This document shows positions 44,059-53,063 of a stretch of 64,000 nt of DNA, piece by piece. Under the pieces are notes generated by a model. That model was not told the DNA's origin. It saw only the letters and a list, made by a program, of their open reading frames with translations, and made no database searches. The position numbers and the translations under genes are program-made. The stretch spans positions 218,318-282,317 of the forward strand of contig NZ_BSPQ01000002.1 in NCBI RefSeq assembly GCF_030161115.1, in the 5' to 3' direction. Position 1 is the first letter of the stretch; every line of letters begins with the position of its first letter. This DNA is from Psychromonas marina (GTDB lineage Bacteria; Pseudomonadota; Gammaproteobacteria; Enterobacterales; Psychromonadaceae).

Positions 44059-46095
44059 CTAATTTGATTTTAAAGTGTAACCACTTTGGTGTTTGTTTTC
44101 TTTATGTAATTTAAAATCATACTCGGTTCTTGACAGTAGTACATCGTTACCGTTCTCGTAGCCTAATAATTTTGCTAAACGTCTATCAAAACTAATTTGT
44201 TTTTTGTAATTAGCGAAACTCTCATCAAGATAAGCCCCCTTGTTAAGCAGTGGTGGTCTTCTGTTTTCGTTTACGTAATCAAAGAAGTCGATATCTTGCT
44301 CTGCCATTTTTATTTTGATGCGCTCTCTTAGGAAAGGGACTGCTTTATTTTCAAAATCGTCGTAACCTGTGAGTGTCACTTTTCCTGACGTGATATGGAT
44401 TTTAACTAAATCGATATCGTCATCTATCTCGCCGTACATCTGCAGGGCAGCATTTACATATATTCTTAGTAATAAAGGTAGCTCTGATAAAAACTTCTTA
44501 TGTAGTAAAAGAGAGTGGCCTTTATTGAGCACACTTGCAGGAAGTGCTTGGTGTGCTTTTATGCATTGCGGCTCTATTAATTCCACATCTGAAATAGCAA
44601 AAAGTAGTTCTTTGGCTAGGTTAAGTGCTGTTTTGTATTCCCCAAATAGGGCTTTTATATCTCGTTTTAAGTTTTCTGGTTGTTGAGTATAAGGTTTACG
44701 CTTTTCAAATAGGCTCATCGCAAAGTAGGCAAGTAAGTCCTCTTTACGTTTGTTTTGTGCTTGTTCAAACTCTGAAGTGTCATAAAGTTCGGCAAGTAGC
44801 GCAAAGGTTTTTTTAAATGCACCAGTAAGGCTCTTAATTTGTTCTGCTTGTTCAAATTCCTCATTGGCAGGTATACGTCCTAGTGCTAAACAGGTTTGCC
44901 AAAAATCGTTATAAAGCGACTCATTTTGTGTAATAAGCAATTTGGCTTTATCTTTTTGTAGTACGCGGGTATTGGTTGGCTCAGGTGAGGAGAGCTGTTT
45001 CCAACTACTATGGCGTTTATAACGTTTTTGTAAGTAATGTTGCTCTGCTATTTTATCTTTGAATATGTAAAAGATGCCGGGGGCAACTGTTACTACTACT
45101 TCGTCTAAATGGCGTTCGATATAGCTTTTAATTTCACTTTGTGCGTAATATTTTTGAAAGGTATTACGTGAAGTAATAACGCCATCTTTGTAGGGGGTGA
45201 ATTGGCTGATATAGCTCTCGTTGGCAAGCATTACCGATACGATTAAAAACTGCTCGGCTAACTCCCATGCACCTAATAGTGCTTCTAATCGTTCATCTTG
45301 GTCTTCAATGACGTTAAGAACAAACCCTATGTTTACAATGTCTGAGGTAACTTTATCGTTATCGGGCTGAAATTTTGGATCCCATCCTATCGCATCTAAC
45401 CCGTGTGCCTGTAGTTCACGCAGATCATCACCACGCCCGCAACCGTAATCAAAGATGCTGTAATCGCCTTCTAAAAAACCACTTTTGGCGAGTGTTTTCA
45501 TTGGTGCAGATAAATCATGGCGCACGATCGCTGTTTTATGGCGGTCAATGCTGTTTTCGTTTGTCGCTTCCATCACGGCAGAGCTGCGAAATAGTCGTCC
45601 ATCGACGAGTTCATAACCATGACGAGTTATTAAGTTTAACCAAGATTGTTTAAAGCCAATCAAACGCGTGTTCTCATATAATCCTGCATTTTCACCCTCT
45701 GATGTGAGTTGTGTGAAATGCTCATAATACGTATTGTCAGTTAATACCATGGTTTCTTTTCGGTGTAGAATCGGTGGGTTTTCTGACTTGGCGTACTCTG
45801 TAATGCGATGAGATAACTTACTTAAATCTACGTTAATGCTTTTCTTTAAAGCGGGGTATGAATCTTGATAAAAGTCTGGATAGTGAAGCAGTGATAAACG
45901 AAAGTCTTTCTTGAATAATTTTACTAAATTCCACTCATCTTCTTCGATATTAAGTGCTTTAGCGACTGCAGGAATAAAACCTTTGAGTGTTTTAGGCAGT
46001 GCGCTGAATGCATCTTTGTGTAGGTAAACGGCATCGGGTAACTGTTTGCCGACTTTTATCTCTTTAACCAATTTTGTAAACAGTTGTACATCCAT
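44059..46095 (-). CDS. DNA phosphorothioation-associated putative methyltransferase
   Basis: This 678-aa protein belongs to the family commonly found with dnd genes. The central Rossmann-type methyltransferase starts with IFDYGCGRGDDLREL (about 213-227, SAM-binding motif I), then AIGWDPKF. The preceding IVRHDLSAPMKTLAKSG is also typical of the family. N- and C-terminal arms (about 1-190 and 360-678) are helical and of unknown role. AGGT lies before the ATG. It sits 11 nt after the broken gene at 46107 and 15 nt before the HNH gene. Confidence 0.85.
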   Translation of the reverse strand: MDVQLFTKLVKEIKVGKQLPDAVYLHKDAFSALPKTLKGFIPAVAKALNIEEDEWNLVKLFKKDFRLSLLHYPDFYQDSYPALKKSINVDLSKLSHRITEYAKSENPPILHRKETMVLTDNTYYEHFTQLTSEGENAGLYENTRLIGFKQSWLNLITRHGYELVDGRLFRSSAVMEATNENSIDRHKTAIVRHDLSAPMKTLAKSGFLEGDYSIFDYGCGRGDDLRELQAHGLDAIGWDPKFQPDNDKVTSDIVNIGFVLNVIEDQDERLEALLGAWELAEQFLIVSVMLANESYISQFTPYKDGVITSRNTFQKYYAQSEIKSYIERHLDEVVVTVAPGIFYIFKDKIAEQHYLQKRYKRHSSWKQLSSPEPTNTRVLQKDKAKLLITQNESLYNDFWQTCLALGRIPANEEFEQAEQIKSLTGAFKKTFALLAELYDTSEFEQAQNKRKEDLLAYFAMSLFEKRKPYTQQPENLKRDIKALFGEYKTALNLAKELLFAISDVELIEPQCIKAHQALPASVLNKGHSLLLHKKFLSELPLLLRIYVNAALQMYGEIDDDIDLVKIHITSGKVTLTGYDDFENKAVPFLRERIKIKMAEQDIDFFDYVNENRRPPLLNKGAYLDESFANYKKQISFDRRLAKLLGYENGNDVLLSRTEYDFKLHKENKHQSGYTLKSN

Positions 46096-46106
46096 GTTTT
46101 ACCTAC

Positions 46107-46639
46107 TTAAATTGAGTTTTGTAGTAAAGTTAGTGCTTTTTCACCCGTCGCGCCTTTGCCGACATTTCGCTTTCCATTTTCATCTCGCTGTTTAACGTGT
46201 AAGTAACGTTTATGTTCAGGGTCAAAGGTAATGTGAATAGGGCGATCACTTCTATAAAAATAACACCTATCAAAAGGTAACTCATTGATCACATACTCTG
46301 CAATGATGTACATCTGGTTCTCGTAACCCTCAACAAAAATATCACAGGCAGCACCATCTCGTTTGCAAATGCGATTACTCATGCTGTTTAACTCAAAAGC
46401 TGCATGTTGATCTAATTCAGGGGCCATATCACCGGGGCTGTTCATTTTAATGTATTTAAGCAATTCAAACGAGGTGAAACCGTAGGTGATAGTGATTTTA
46501 CCAAATCGTTTTTCAATCGGCTCAAGTAGGTTAGCGCAAAGTTGTTGTAGTACTATTTGTGATTCACTTTGAATAGGTTGATTTTACCTTGGTATTCATT
46601 GTGCTTGTGTTAATACCAGTTGAGTAGTTTATTGAACAT
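46107..46639 (-). pseudogene. Broken copy of the 177-aa gene at 51754
   Basis: The minus strand from the ATG at 46639 encodes MFNKLLNWY and then a TAA where the intact paralogue (51754-52287) has a glutamine codon. About 20 codons on, a one-base deletion shifts the frame, after which homology (QLCANLLEPIEKRFG...) continues to the end. The downstream part is still open for 118 codons from a methionine at 46463, so a shortened product is not excluded. Upstream flanks are also duplicated. Confidence 0.85.
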
Positions 46640-46654
46640 TTGAATCCTTATGAG

Positions 46655-46680
46655 AAAGGCCGTAAATGATTACGGCCTTT
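46655..46680. repeat. 11-bp perfect hairpin
   Basis: AAAGGCCGTAA (46655-46665) and its exact complement (46670-46680) enclose 4 nt, just upstream of the broken gene. The paralogous flank near 52300 lacks one arm. There is no U-tract. Confidence 0.6.
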
Positions 46681-46879
46681 AATAATCTAAATAGATTCAA
46701 ATGCTTTTGCAAAACGTTATTGTGCTTTATGGAAGCGAATGCGCTCTTTGTCTGTTGGGACCAGCTCATTGTTAGTGTTTATAGGCTTTTATAAGCGAAC
46801 AAAAGCCGTTAGCATAGTGTGTTTTGCAATAATGCTGTTTTTAATCTAAAAATTAACCAGATAGTAGGCAATATTTGAT

Positions 46880-47887
46880 ATGAAAGTAAAAGTGAATGCC
46901 CCTTGCCCGTGCGGCAGTGGTAAGAAATATAAAAAATTTTGTATGAACAGTGGTGCTGTTATACAGCAAAACATCGCGCAAGTACTGCAAAATACGCTGC
47001 TAATGCACCCTGATTTATCGGCGGATGATTTGCAGGTTGTTTTAGACCATAAAGTGAAACGACACAATGAACAGAGTATTGAGGACTTTTGTGGTTTATC
47101 GGCTGAAATAATGCACAGTTGGATAAATGCTAAGTGCAATGAGGCGCTTAATGTGCGTTTTAATGCACCGCAGTGCGATACCTTTCACGCACCTATATTG
47201 GCTTATGTTGAGGTGGTTGTTACTGACATTATTGAAAATGGTGGCAAGCTTAAGGCGACACCAAAGGGCAACTTACCCACTAAAACAGTTAAAAAAGCGG
47301 CCGCACTGTTGCCTCATTTAGTGGTGGCTAAATATGAAAAAACGCTAAGTATCAGCGAGTTTTCTGGCGGCACGGAAGATAAGTTTAACGCCATGCATGT
47401 TACCCATATTTTATTACAGCAATCTGGTTTTATTAAGTTGCAAAAAGGTGTTTTTAGTCTCACTAAAAAGGGGGAAACGCTTTATCAATCACAGGGGCTT
47501 CATGCGTTTTTTGTTCCTCTGCTTCACTATTATATTGATGAATATAATTGGGGCTACTTAGACGGTTATTCTGATGATGCGATGATTTCAATGTGTTGGG
47601 CTTTTAGTTTTTGGCGTTTACAGCAACATGGTAACGTGGAACAGTTAGGTAAAGAGATTAATACAGCGTTTCCATGGTTGGCAAAAGAGCTACCGCACTG
47701 TGAATATTCTCCTCAAGAACAGCAATTGCAATCGATTATCGAAGTGCGTTTGATTAATCGTTTTATGACCTTATTTGGCTTTACGCTCATTGCCCCTTTT
47801 CGTTATCAAAACGGTAAAAAACTGCCTTTAAAATTGGAGTTACAACCTCTATTTACGCAGGTAGTTCAATTTGATGGATTGCCCTAG
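46880..47887 (+). CDS. SEC-C motif protein
   Basis: This 335-aa protein starts with a zinc-binding SEC-C motif (APCPCGSGKKYKKFC, residues 7-21), like that at the SecA C-terminus. The rest is a large unassigned soluble region with a winged-helix-like stretch around GFIKLQKGVFSLTKKGETLY. The SEC-C motif here is N-terminal. There is no strong ribosome site. It is transcribed away from the defence island and towards rplQ; the bidirectional terminator at 48043 ends it. Confidence 0.75.
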   Translation: MKVKVNAPCPCGSGKKYKKFCMNSGAVIQQNIAQVLQNTLLMHPDLSADDLQVVLDHKVKRHNEQSIEDFCGLSAEIMHSWINAKCNEALNVRFNAPQCDTFHAPILAYVEVVVTDIIENGGKLKATPKGNLPTKTVKKAAALLPHLVVAKYEKTLSISEFSGGTEDKFNAMHVTHILLQQSGFIKLQKGVFSLTKKGETLYQSQGLHAFFVPLLHYYIDEYNWGYLDGYSDDAMISMCWAFSFWRLQQHGNVEQLGKEINTAFPWLAKELPHCEYSPQEQQLQSIIEVRLINRFMTLFGFTLIAPFRYQNGKKLPLKLELQPLFTQVVQFDGLP

Positions 47888-48042
47888 CTTGGTTTTTATC
47901 GCGAGAGTAAAATTGCACGAGACACGCATATAATAAGTTTTCATCAATATATTCGTGTCCTTACTTGATTGGTAAAAGATCTGGGACCTTTTTAATTTAC
48001 TGATAGCTGACAGCTAAAAACTGAAAACTTTATTCCAGACAC

Positions 48043-48072
48043 AAAAAAGCCGAACATAAGTTCGGCTTTTTT
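48043..48072. terminator. Bidirectional terminator between SEC-C gene and rplQ
   Basis: AAAAAAGCCGAAC (48043-48055), ATAA, then GTTCGGCTTTTTT (48060-48072): a 7-bp GC stem with A/T tails working on both strands. It ends the alpha operon. Confidence 0.95.
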
Positions 48073-48115
48073 AAAGTAACTTAGGGATCGTTATAAAACG
48101 ATCCTTAAAAGAGGC

Positions 48116-48496
48116 TTACGCTTCTTCGTCAGCTACTACTGGGCGGTCAACCAACTCGATGTAAGCCATAGGAGCTTTATCACCAGTACGGAAACCACAT
48201 TTAATGATACGTGTGTAACCACCAGGGCGACCCTCGTAACGAGGACCCAATTCATTAAATAGTTTAGCTACAACCGCGTTATCACGCGTGCGAGCAAAAG
48301 CTAAACGACGGTTAGCAACGCTATCCGTTTTAGCTAGTGTAATTAAAGGTTCAACTACACGACGAAGTTCTTTTGCTTTAGGTAAAGTAGTCTTAATTAC
48401 TTCATGTTCAACAATTGAGCTTGCCATATTACGAAACATAGCCTGACGATGGCTGCTGTTTCGGTTAAGTTGACGTCCGCTGTGGCGATGACGCAT
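48116..48496 (-). CDS. rplQ: 50S ribosomal protein L17
   Basis: L17 has 126 aa, beginning [20 protein letters not shown] as in all L17 proteins, and is usual in length with a slightly acidic tail. It is the last gene of the alpha operon, 39 nt after rpoA, followed by a strong terminator. Confidence 0.98.
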   Translation of the reverse strand: MRHRHSGRQLNRNSSHRQAMFRNMASSIVEHEVIKTTLPKAKELRRVVEPLITLAKTDSVANRRLAFARTRDNAVVAKLFNELGPRYEGRPGGYTRIIKCGFRTGDKAPMAYIELVDRPVVADEEA

Positions 48497-48535
48497 GACT
48501 TAATCCTTATTATTTGTTATTCGACGATTAGTTTA

Positions 48536-49522
48536 TTAATCTTCGATTAGGTTTGCTGGTGGCCAGTCTTCTAAGCGCATGCCTAGAGATAGTCCACGAG
48601 ACGCAAGAACATCTTTGATCTCAGTTAATGACTTCTTACCTAAGTTAGGCGTTTTAAGAAGTGCAACTTCAGTACATTGTACTAGATCACCGATATAATG
48701 AATCGTTTCTGCTTTCAAACAGTTAGCAGAACGAACCGTTAGCTCTAAATCATCTACTGGGCGTAAAAGAATTGGATCAAACGCAGGCGTATCATCTTCA
48801 ACAACTGGCGTACTTGCTACACGTAAATCAACAAATGCGTCTAATTGCTCAGCTAAAATTGTAGCTGCGCGACGAATTGCTTCTTCCGGATCAAGTGTGC
48901 CATCTGTTTCCATATCGATAACAAGCTTGTCTAAATCGGTACGCTGTTCAACACGAGCTGATTCAACATTGTAAGCGATACGCTCAACAGGGCTGAATGT
49001 CGCGTCTACTAATAGACGACCAATTGGACGCTCATCTTCTTCAGTATGAATACGTGATGAAGCTGGTACATAACCACGACCTGATTCAATTTTAATGCGC
49101 ATGCTGATTTCAGCATTGCCCGTTAAATGACAGATCACGTGTTCTGGGTTGACTATCTCTACATCACCATCATGGATGATGTCGCCTGCAGTAACAGGGC
49201 CAGCGCCAGATTTAGTTAAGCTAACTAATACTTCGTTTTTACCTTCAAGCTTAACAGCTAGACCTTTTAGGTTAAGAAGAATCTCAAGGATATCTTCTTG
49301 TACGCCTTCTTTGGTGCTGTACTCATGTTGTACACCATCAATTTCGACTTCAGTTACCGCTGTGCCAGGCATAGACGATAATAAGATACGACGAAGTGCG
49401 TTACCTAACGTGTGGCCGAAACCACGCTCAAGTGGCTCTAAAGTCACTTTTGCTCTCGTTGCGTTGACTTGTTCGATATCAACTAATCTTGGTTTTAGAA
49501 AATCAATTACAGAACCCTGCAT
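48536..49522 (-). CDS. rpoA: RNA polymerase alpha subunit
   Basis: The alpha subunit has 328 aa. The N-terminal dimerisation domain (about 1-235; [26 protein letters not shown] is recognisable) and the C-terminal domain (about 250-315; [34 protein letters not shown]) that binds UP elements and activators are both complete. It lies 25 nt after rpsD in the alpha operon. Confidence 0.98.
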   Translation of the reverse strand: MQGSVIDFLKPRLVDIEQVNATRAKVTLEPLERGFGHTLGNALRRILLSSMPGTAVTEVEIDGVQHEYSTKEGVQEDILEILLNLKGLAVKLEGKNEVLVSLTKSGAGPVTAGDIIHDGDVEIVNPEHVICHLTGNAEISMRIKIESGRGYVPASSRIHTEEDERPIGRLLVDATFSPVERIAYNVESARVEQRTDLDKLVIDMETDGTLDPEEAIRRAATILAEQLDAFVDLRVASTPVVEDDTPAFDPILLRPVDDLELTVRSANCLKAETIHYIGDLVQCTEVALLKTPNLGKKSLTEIKDVLASRGLSLGMRLEDWPPANLIED

Positions 49523-49547
49523 TTATGTCCTCTCTTAGCGGTTAACT

Positions 49548-50168
49548 TTACTTAGAGTAAAGTTCGATGATTAACTGTTCGTTAATCTCAGCAGATAAAT
49601 CTGAACGTTCAGGTTGGCGTGCAAATGTGCCTTCCATCTTCGTTGTATCAACAGAAACCCAACCAAGCGTTTCACGTTGACCAGCAATTTCTAATGCAGC
49701 GCCAATACGTGCTTGCTTTTTAGCTTTTTCACGAATTGAAATAACATCGCCAGCTTTCACATTGAAAGAAGGAATGTTTACAACTGTACCGTTAACCATT
49801 AGCGCTTTGTGGCTTACTAATTGACGTGATTCAGCGCGTGTAGCACCAAAACCCATACGGTAAACAACATTGTCTAAACGGCCTTCAAGAAGTTGAAGTA
49901 AGTTTTCACCAGTGTTGCCTTGCAGACGAGCTGCTTCTTTGTAGTAGTTACGGAATTGCTTTTCAAGTACACCGTACATACGACGAACTTTTTGCTTTTC
50001 ACGTAGTTGTAAACCGTAGTCAGATAGACGCGGTTTACGCGCACCATGTACACCAGGTGCGTTATCGATTTTACACTTAGAATCGATCGCTCGAACGCCA
50101 GATTTAAGAAATAAATCAGTGCCTTCGCGACGGCTAAGCTTAAGCTTAGGACCTAAATATCTTGCCAT
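49548..50168 (-). CDS. rpsD: 30S ribosomal protein S4
   Basis: S4 has 206 aa, starting [20 protein letters not shown], with an S4 RNA-binding domain near 95-160 ([20 protein letters not shown]). It lacks the N-terminal zinc cysteines (C-minus type). In enteric bacteria S4 represses the alpha operon by binding the rpsM leader; the same can be expected here. Confidence 0.98.
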   Translation of the reverse strand: MARYLGPKLKLSRREGTDLFLKSGVRAIDSKCKIDNAPGVHGARKPRLSDYGLQLREKQKVRRMYGVLEKQFRNYYKEAARLQGNTGENLLQLLEGRLDNVVYRMGFGATRAESRQLVSHKALMVNGTVVNIPSFNVKAGDVISIREKAKKQARIGAALEIAGQRETLGWVSVDTTKMEGTFARQPERSDLSAEINEQLIIELYSK

Positions 50169-50201
50169 TGTTCTTTCTCCAATTACCTTAGAAAGTTGCG
50201 A

Positions 50202-50591
50202 TTAAACGCGACGTTTCTTTGGTGGACGACAACCATTATGTGGGATTGGTGTAACGTCAGTAATATTAGTCACACGGAAACCCGCCGCGTTTAGTGCGCG
50301 AATCGAAGATTCACGACCAGGTCCTGGTCCATTTACAAAAACTTCTACGTTTTTAAGACCGTACTCTTTAGCTGCTTCTGCAGCACGTTCAGCAGCAACC
50401 TGTGCAGCGAACGGAGTAGATTTACGAGAACCACGGAAACCAGAACCACCTGCAGTTGCCCAAGAAAGAGCATTACCTTGGCGATCTGTGATAGTGACGA
50501 TTGTGTTGTTGAAAGACGCATGGATATGAGCCATACCGTCAGCAACTTGCTTTTTAACGCGCTTGCGAGCACGAGTTGGAGTCTTAGCCAT
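50202..50591 (-). CDS. rpsK: 30S ribosomal protein S11
   Basis: S11 has 129 aa, with [21 protein letters not shown] and the C-terminal [18 protein letters not shown] characteristic of the protein. It lies 12 nt after rpsM. Confidence 0.98.
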   Translation of the reverse strand: MAKTPTRARKRVKKQVADGMAHIHASFNNTIVTITDRQGNALSWATAGGSGFRGSRKSTPFAAQVAAERAAEAAKEYGLKNVEVFVNGPGPGRESSIRALNAAGFRVTNITDVTPIPHNGCRPPKKRRV

Positions 50592-50603
50592 TATCTCTTA
50601 CCC

Positions 50604-50960
50604 TTATTTTTTGATTGCTTTGCGCGGACCTTTACGAGTACGAGCATTCGTTTTAGAACGCTGTCCACGTACAGGCAAGCTGCGACGATGACGAAGTCCA
50701 CGGTAACAGCCAAGGTCCATAAGACGCTTGATGTTCATAGAAACTTCACGACGTAAATCACCTTCAACGGTGAAATTAGCTACTTCAGTACGAATAGCTT
50801 CGATTTGTGATTCTTCCAGATCTTTAAGCTTCGTTGATTCAGCAAAACCAGTTGCAACACAGATTTTTTGTGCGCTTGTTTTACCGATACCAAAAATTGC
50901 AGTTAATGCAACAACGATATGCTTATGATCAGGAACGTTAATGCCAGCGATACGGGCCAC
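50604..50960 (-). CDS. rpsM: 30S ribosomal protein S13
   Basis: S13 has 118 aa: [19 protein letters not shown] at the start and [20 protein letters not shown] before a basic tail. It is the first gene of the alpha operon proper, 126 nt after rpmJ. Confidence 0.98.
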   Translation of the reverse strand: MARIAGINVPDHKHIVVALTAIFGIGKTSAQKICVATGFAESTKLKDLEESQIEAIRTEVANFTVEGDLRREVSMNIKRLMDLGCYRGLRHRRSLPVRGQRSKTNARTRKGPRKAIKK

Positions 50961-51086
50961 TATGCACTCCTTAAATTAAGTGAAATTCATTTGTGAAAAG
51001 CCCGAAAGGATGCTCTACAAATGATGATTATAAAAAACTCTATTCTAGTCTATAAAGCTAGAATCTTTTGATATCCAAAATCTGGA
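50961..51086 (-). promoter_or_regulatory. Alpha operon leader with terminator-like hairpin
   Basis: ATTCTAG and CTAGAAT (51042-51048 and 51058-51064) form a hairpin on the minus strand. AGAGTTTTTT follows it, an intrinsic terminator or attenuator after rpmJ. The remaining ~80 nt before rpsM would hold the S4-binding leader known in enterics; I could not fold a pseudoknot with certainty. Confidence 0.6.
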
Positions 51087-51200
51087 TTAGCCTTGGCGTT
51101 GTTTATGCTTTGGCTCTACACAGATAACACGCACCACACCGTGGCGTTTGATAACTTTGCAGTTACGACAGATTTTTTTAACGGATGCTCGAACTTTCAT
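51087..51200 (-). CDS. rpmJ: 50S ribosomal protein L36
   Basis: L36 has 37 aa, starting [20 protein letters not shown], with the zinc ligands C11, C14, C27 and H32 (C-plus type). GGAGTG precedes the ATG at 51200. In related genomes rpmJ directly follows secY at the end of the spc operon; here no secY precedes it. A ~200-nt AT-rich stretch and a MITE lie upstream instead, so its promoter must be local or come from the neighbour. Confidence 0.97.
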   Translation of the reverse strand: MKVRASVKKICRNCKVIKRHGVVRVICVEPKHKQRQG

Positions 51201-51403
51201 TGCAACACTCCGGTTAGAAATTTTTACCACTTTGATAGTAGTTATCAGTACCGATAAACTTACAAAATTCAAAGGGTGACGGAATATAGCAAATTTTATC
51301 TATTTTTACGAGAATTACTTGATTAGATTTGAATAAATAAATGTTGCCATATTCTAACCAGTAAATCGCGAAGAATATTTTGTAAATCAGTGTCCAAGTA
51401 CTT

Positions 51404-51698
51404 ATACCAAAGGAATTAATAAAGTGATCATTCTTGCTGGTTAAAATCATCCCTAACTGCGTTGTGAGTTTTATTCCGAACATCCTGTTCTCCACCACTG
51501 CGTGGCCAGCTAAAGCTGTTCAAAATCGTTCCATACGATTTTATGAAGTGAGAACAACTATTAAAGAATTAAAGTCTTTAATTTAATTCTCCGATAGAGG
51601 ATTAACGAAGTTAATCTCTCGAAAGGCTGCAACTCACGCCTTATTAGTAATAATTTTTCCTGCGCAAACTCTGATCACCTATCAAATTCCATTGGTAT
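51404..51698. mobile_element. MITE-like element, long copy
   Basis: This is a 295-bp element with the same inverted ends (ATACCAAAGGAATTAATAAA and the complement of ATACCAATGGAATTTGATAG) and the same internal body as 19480-19640, in reverse orientation. It carries two extra internal blocks (about 60 and 75 bp) absent from the short copy, each built of small hairpins such as GATTAAC-TTC-GTTAATC. No coding capacity. Confidence 0.85.
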
Positions 51699-51753
51699 TA
51701 CTTGGAAACTGATTTATGGGGGTATTTATTGCTGTACATCGATGTTTACCTAT

Positions 51754-52287
51754 CTATATTGAGTTTTGCAGTAGTACGAGTGCTTTTTTTCCTGTTGCAC
51801 CTCTGCCTATATTGCGCCTGCCATTTTTAGCTCGTTGCTTAACGTGTAAATAACGTTTGTTGTCTGGGCCGAAGGAGATGTGAAGCGGGCTTTCACTACC
51901 ATAAAAGTAACACCTATCGAAAGGTAATTCATTGATAACGAACTCTGCAATAAGATGCATCTGGTTTTCGTAACCTGCGACGAGAATATCGCAAGCAGCA
52001 CCATCTCGTTGGCATATTCTATTTTTTAGACTGTTTAATTCATAGGCTGCATGTTGGTCAAGTTGAGGTGACATATCGCCAGGACTGTTCTTTTTAATGT
52101 ATTTAAGCAGTTCAAAAGAGGTGAAACCATAGGTGATCGTGACGCTACCGAATTGTTTTTCAATCGGTTCAAGTAGGCTTTCGCAGAGCTGCTGCACTGC
52201 TAACTGCGACTCTCGCTGAAAGAGGTTGTTCTTACCTTGATAATCGATATGTTTATGCTGATACCAGTTAATTATTTTATTGTGCAT
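51754..52287 (-). CDS. Unknown 177-aa protein, intact paralogue of 46107
   Basis: I do not recognise the family with certainty. The C-terminal half has D-Q-H-A-A-Y-E-L, then RDGAACDILVAGYENQ, then LPFDRCYFYGSESPLHISFGP. The H...D...H spacing around 'ACDI' and 'LHIS' faintly recalls M15-type zinc peptidase or endolysin folds, but with a longer insertion. No signal peptide. The C-terminus GRRNIGRGATGKKALVLLQNS is basic. It lies directly upstream of the MITE and rpmJ. Its broken twin sits in the Dnd island. Confidence 0.75.
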   Translation of the reverse strand: MHNKIINWYQHKHIDYQGKNNLFQRESQLAVQQLCESLLEPIEKQFGSVTITYGFTSFELLKYIKKNSPGDMSPQLDQHAAYELNSLKNRICQRDGAACDILVAGYENQMHLIAEFVINELPFDRCYFYGSESPLHISFGPDNKRYLHVKQRAKNGRRNIGRGATGKKALVLLQNSI

Positions 52288-53063
52288 TATTGTCCTTATT
52301 GAAAGCTTGTAAATGGTGACGGACTAAATAGATTTAAATGCTGTTGCAAAGGTTGTTGTGCTTTATAGAAGCGAATCAGACCTTTAACTTATGTGATATT
52401 TTCATTACATGGTTTGGTTATGTCGCCTTAATTGCATTTCTTTAAAAAAGTGAATAATAAATCAATATTAGTCTTAATTCATTGATTGTAAACAATAGCA
52501 CCTTAATCATTACTTTCTAGGTGGTTTTATCTGAATGAGCAATATTTTTGACTGTCAGCGATTAGTTAATCTGTCTTTATGGGCTAATCCATTATCGTCT
52601 AATAAGACTAACCAGCATTGAATCACTCAATTCTTGCGTTGCAGAAACGATATTTTTATCGTGTGTTACTGCTTAGTTTTTTGATGCTTGATTTTATAGG
52701 CAGAGCATTCTCAATTGTAAACTGATGCTTCATCACAAGCATGGTGGTTTCTGCATGAACAAGGGTTGTCGTTGGTTAGCTTCCCAATTTCAAATCACTT
52801 TATAATATTAAACTGACCAAAAAATTGCGTAATGAGGGGGAATATGATGACCAATGATGGTGTGGTTTGAAGTGCTAATTTCTAGCAAAATGGACTGTGA
52901 TAGGCGCTATCAAATGTAAAGATAATAGCGGGTGAACCGTATTTTGTGACCGCTGTCGCAGCTTGCATCTTTACCTCTCTGTATTAGTTGAAAATGACAT
53001 ATTAAGCCTCATGATGGGTAAGAGGGCAGAATAATCTGGCCTCTTATTAGATTGGGAGCATTA
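52288..53063. other. 776-bp stretch without a credible gene
   Basis: The first ~100 bp (to about 52385) repeat the flank upstream of the broken paralogue (46640-46750), including the TGCTTTATAGAAGCGAAT segment, so the duplication exceeds the gene. Beyond that I see only short frames and AT-rich sequence, with presumably the promoter for the gene at 53064. Confidence 0.5.

Noticed and set aside
46655-46680. Hairpin as terminator of the SEC-C or broken gene
   Set aside because: It is a perfect stem but has no U-tract on either strand and lies upstream of both starts. Kept only as an inverted repeat.
22529-46880. Prophage or integrative element
   Set aside because: The island is AT-rich and mosaic, but no integrase, tRNA, att repeat or phage structural gene was found at its edges.
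51214-51498. 94-aa minus-strand frame upstream of rpmJ (possible secY remnant)
   Set aside because: It runs into the MITE end, has no ribosome site and shows no resemblance to the SecY C-terminus.
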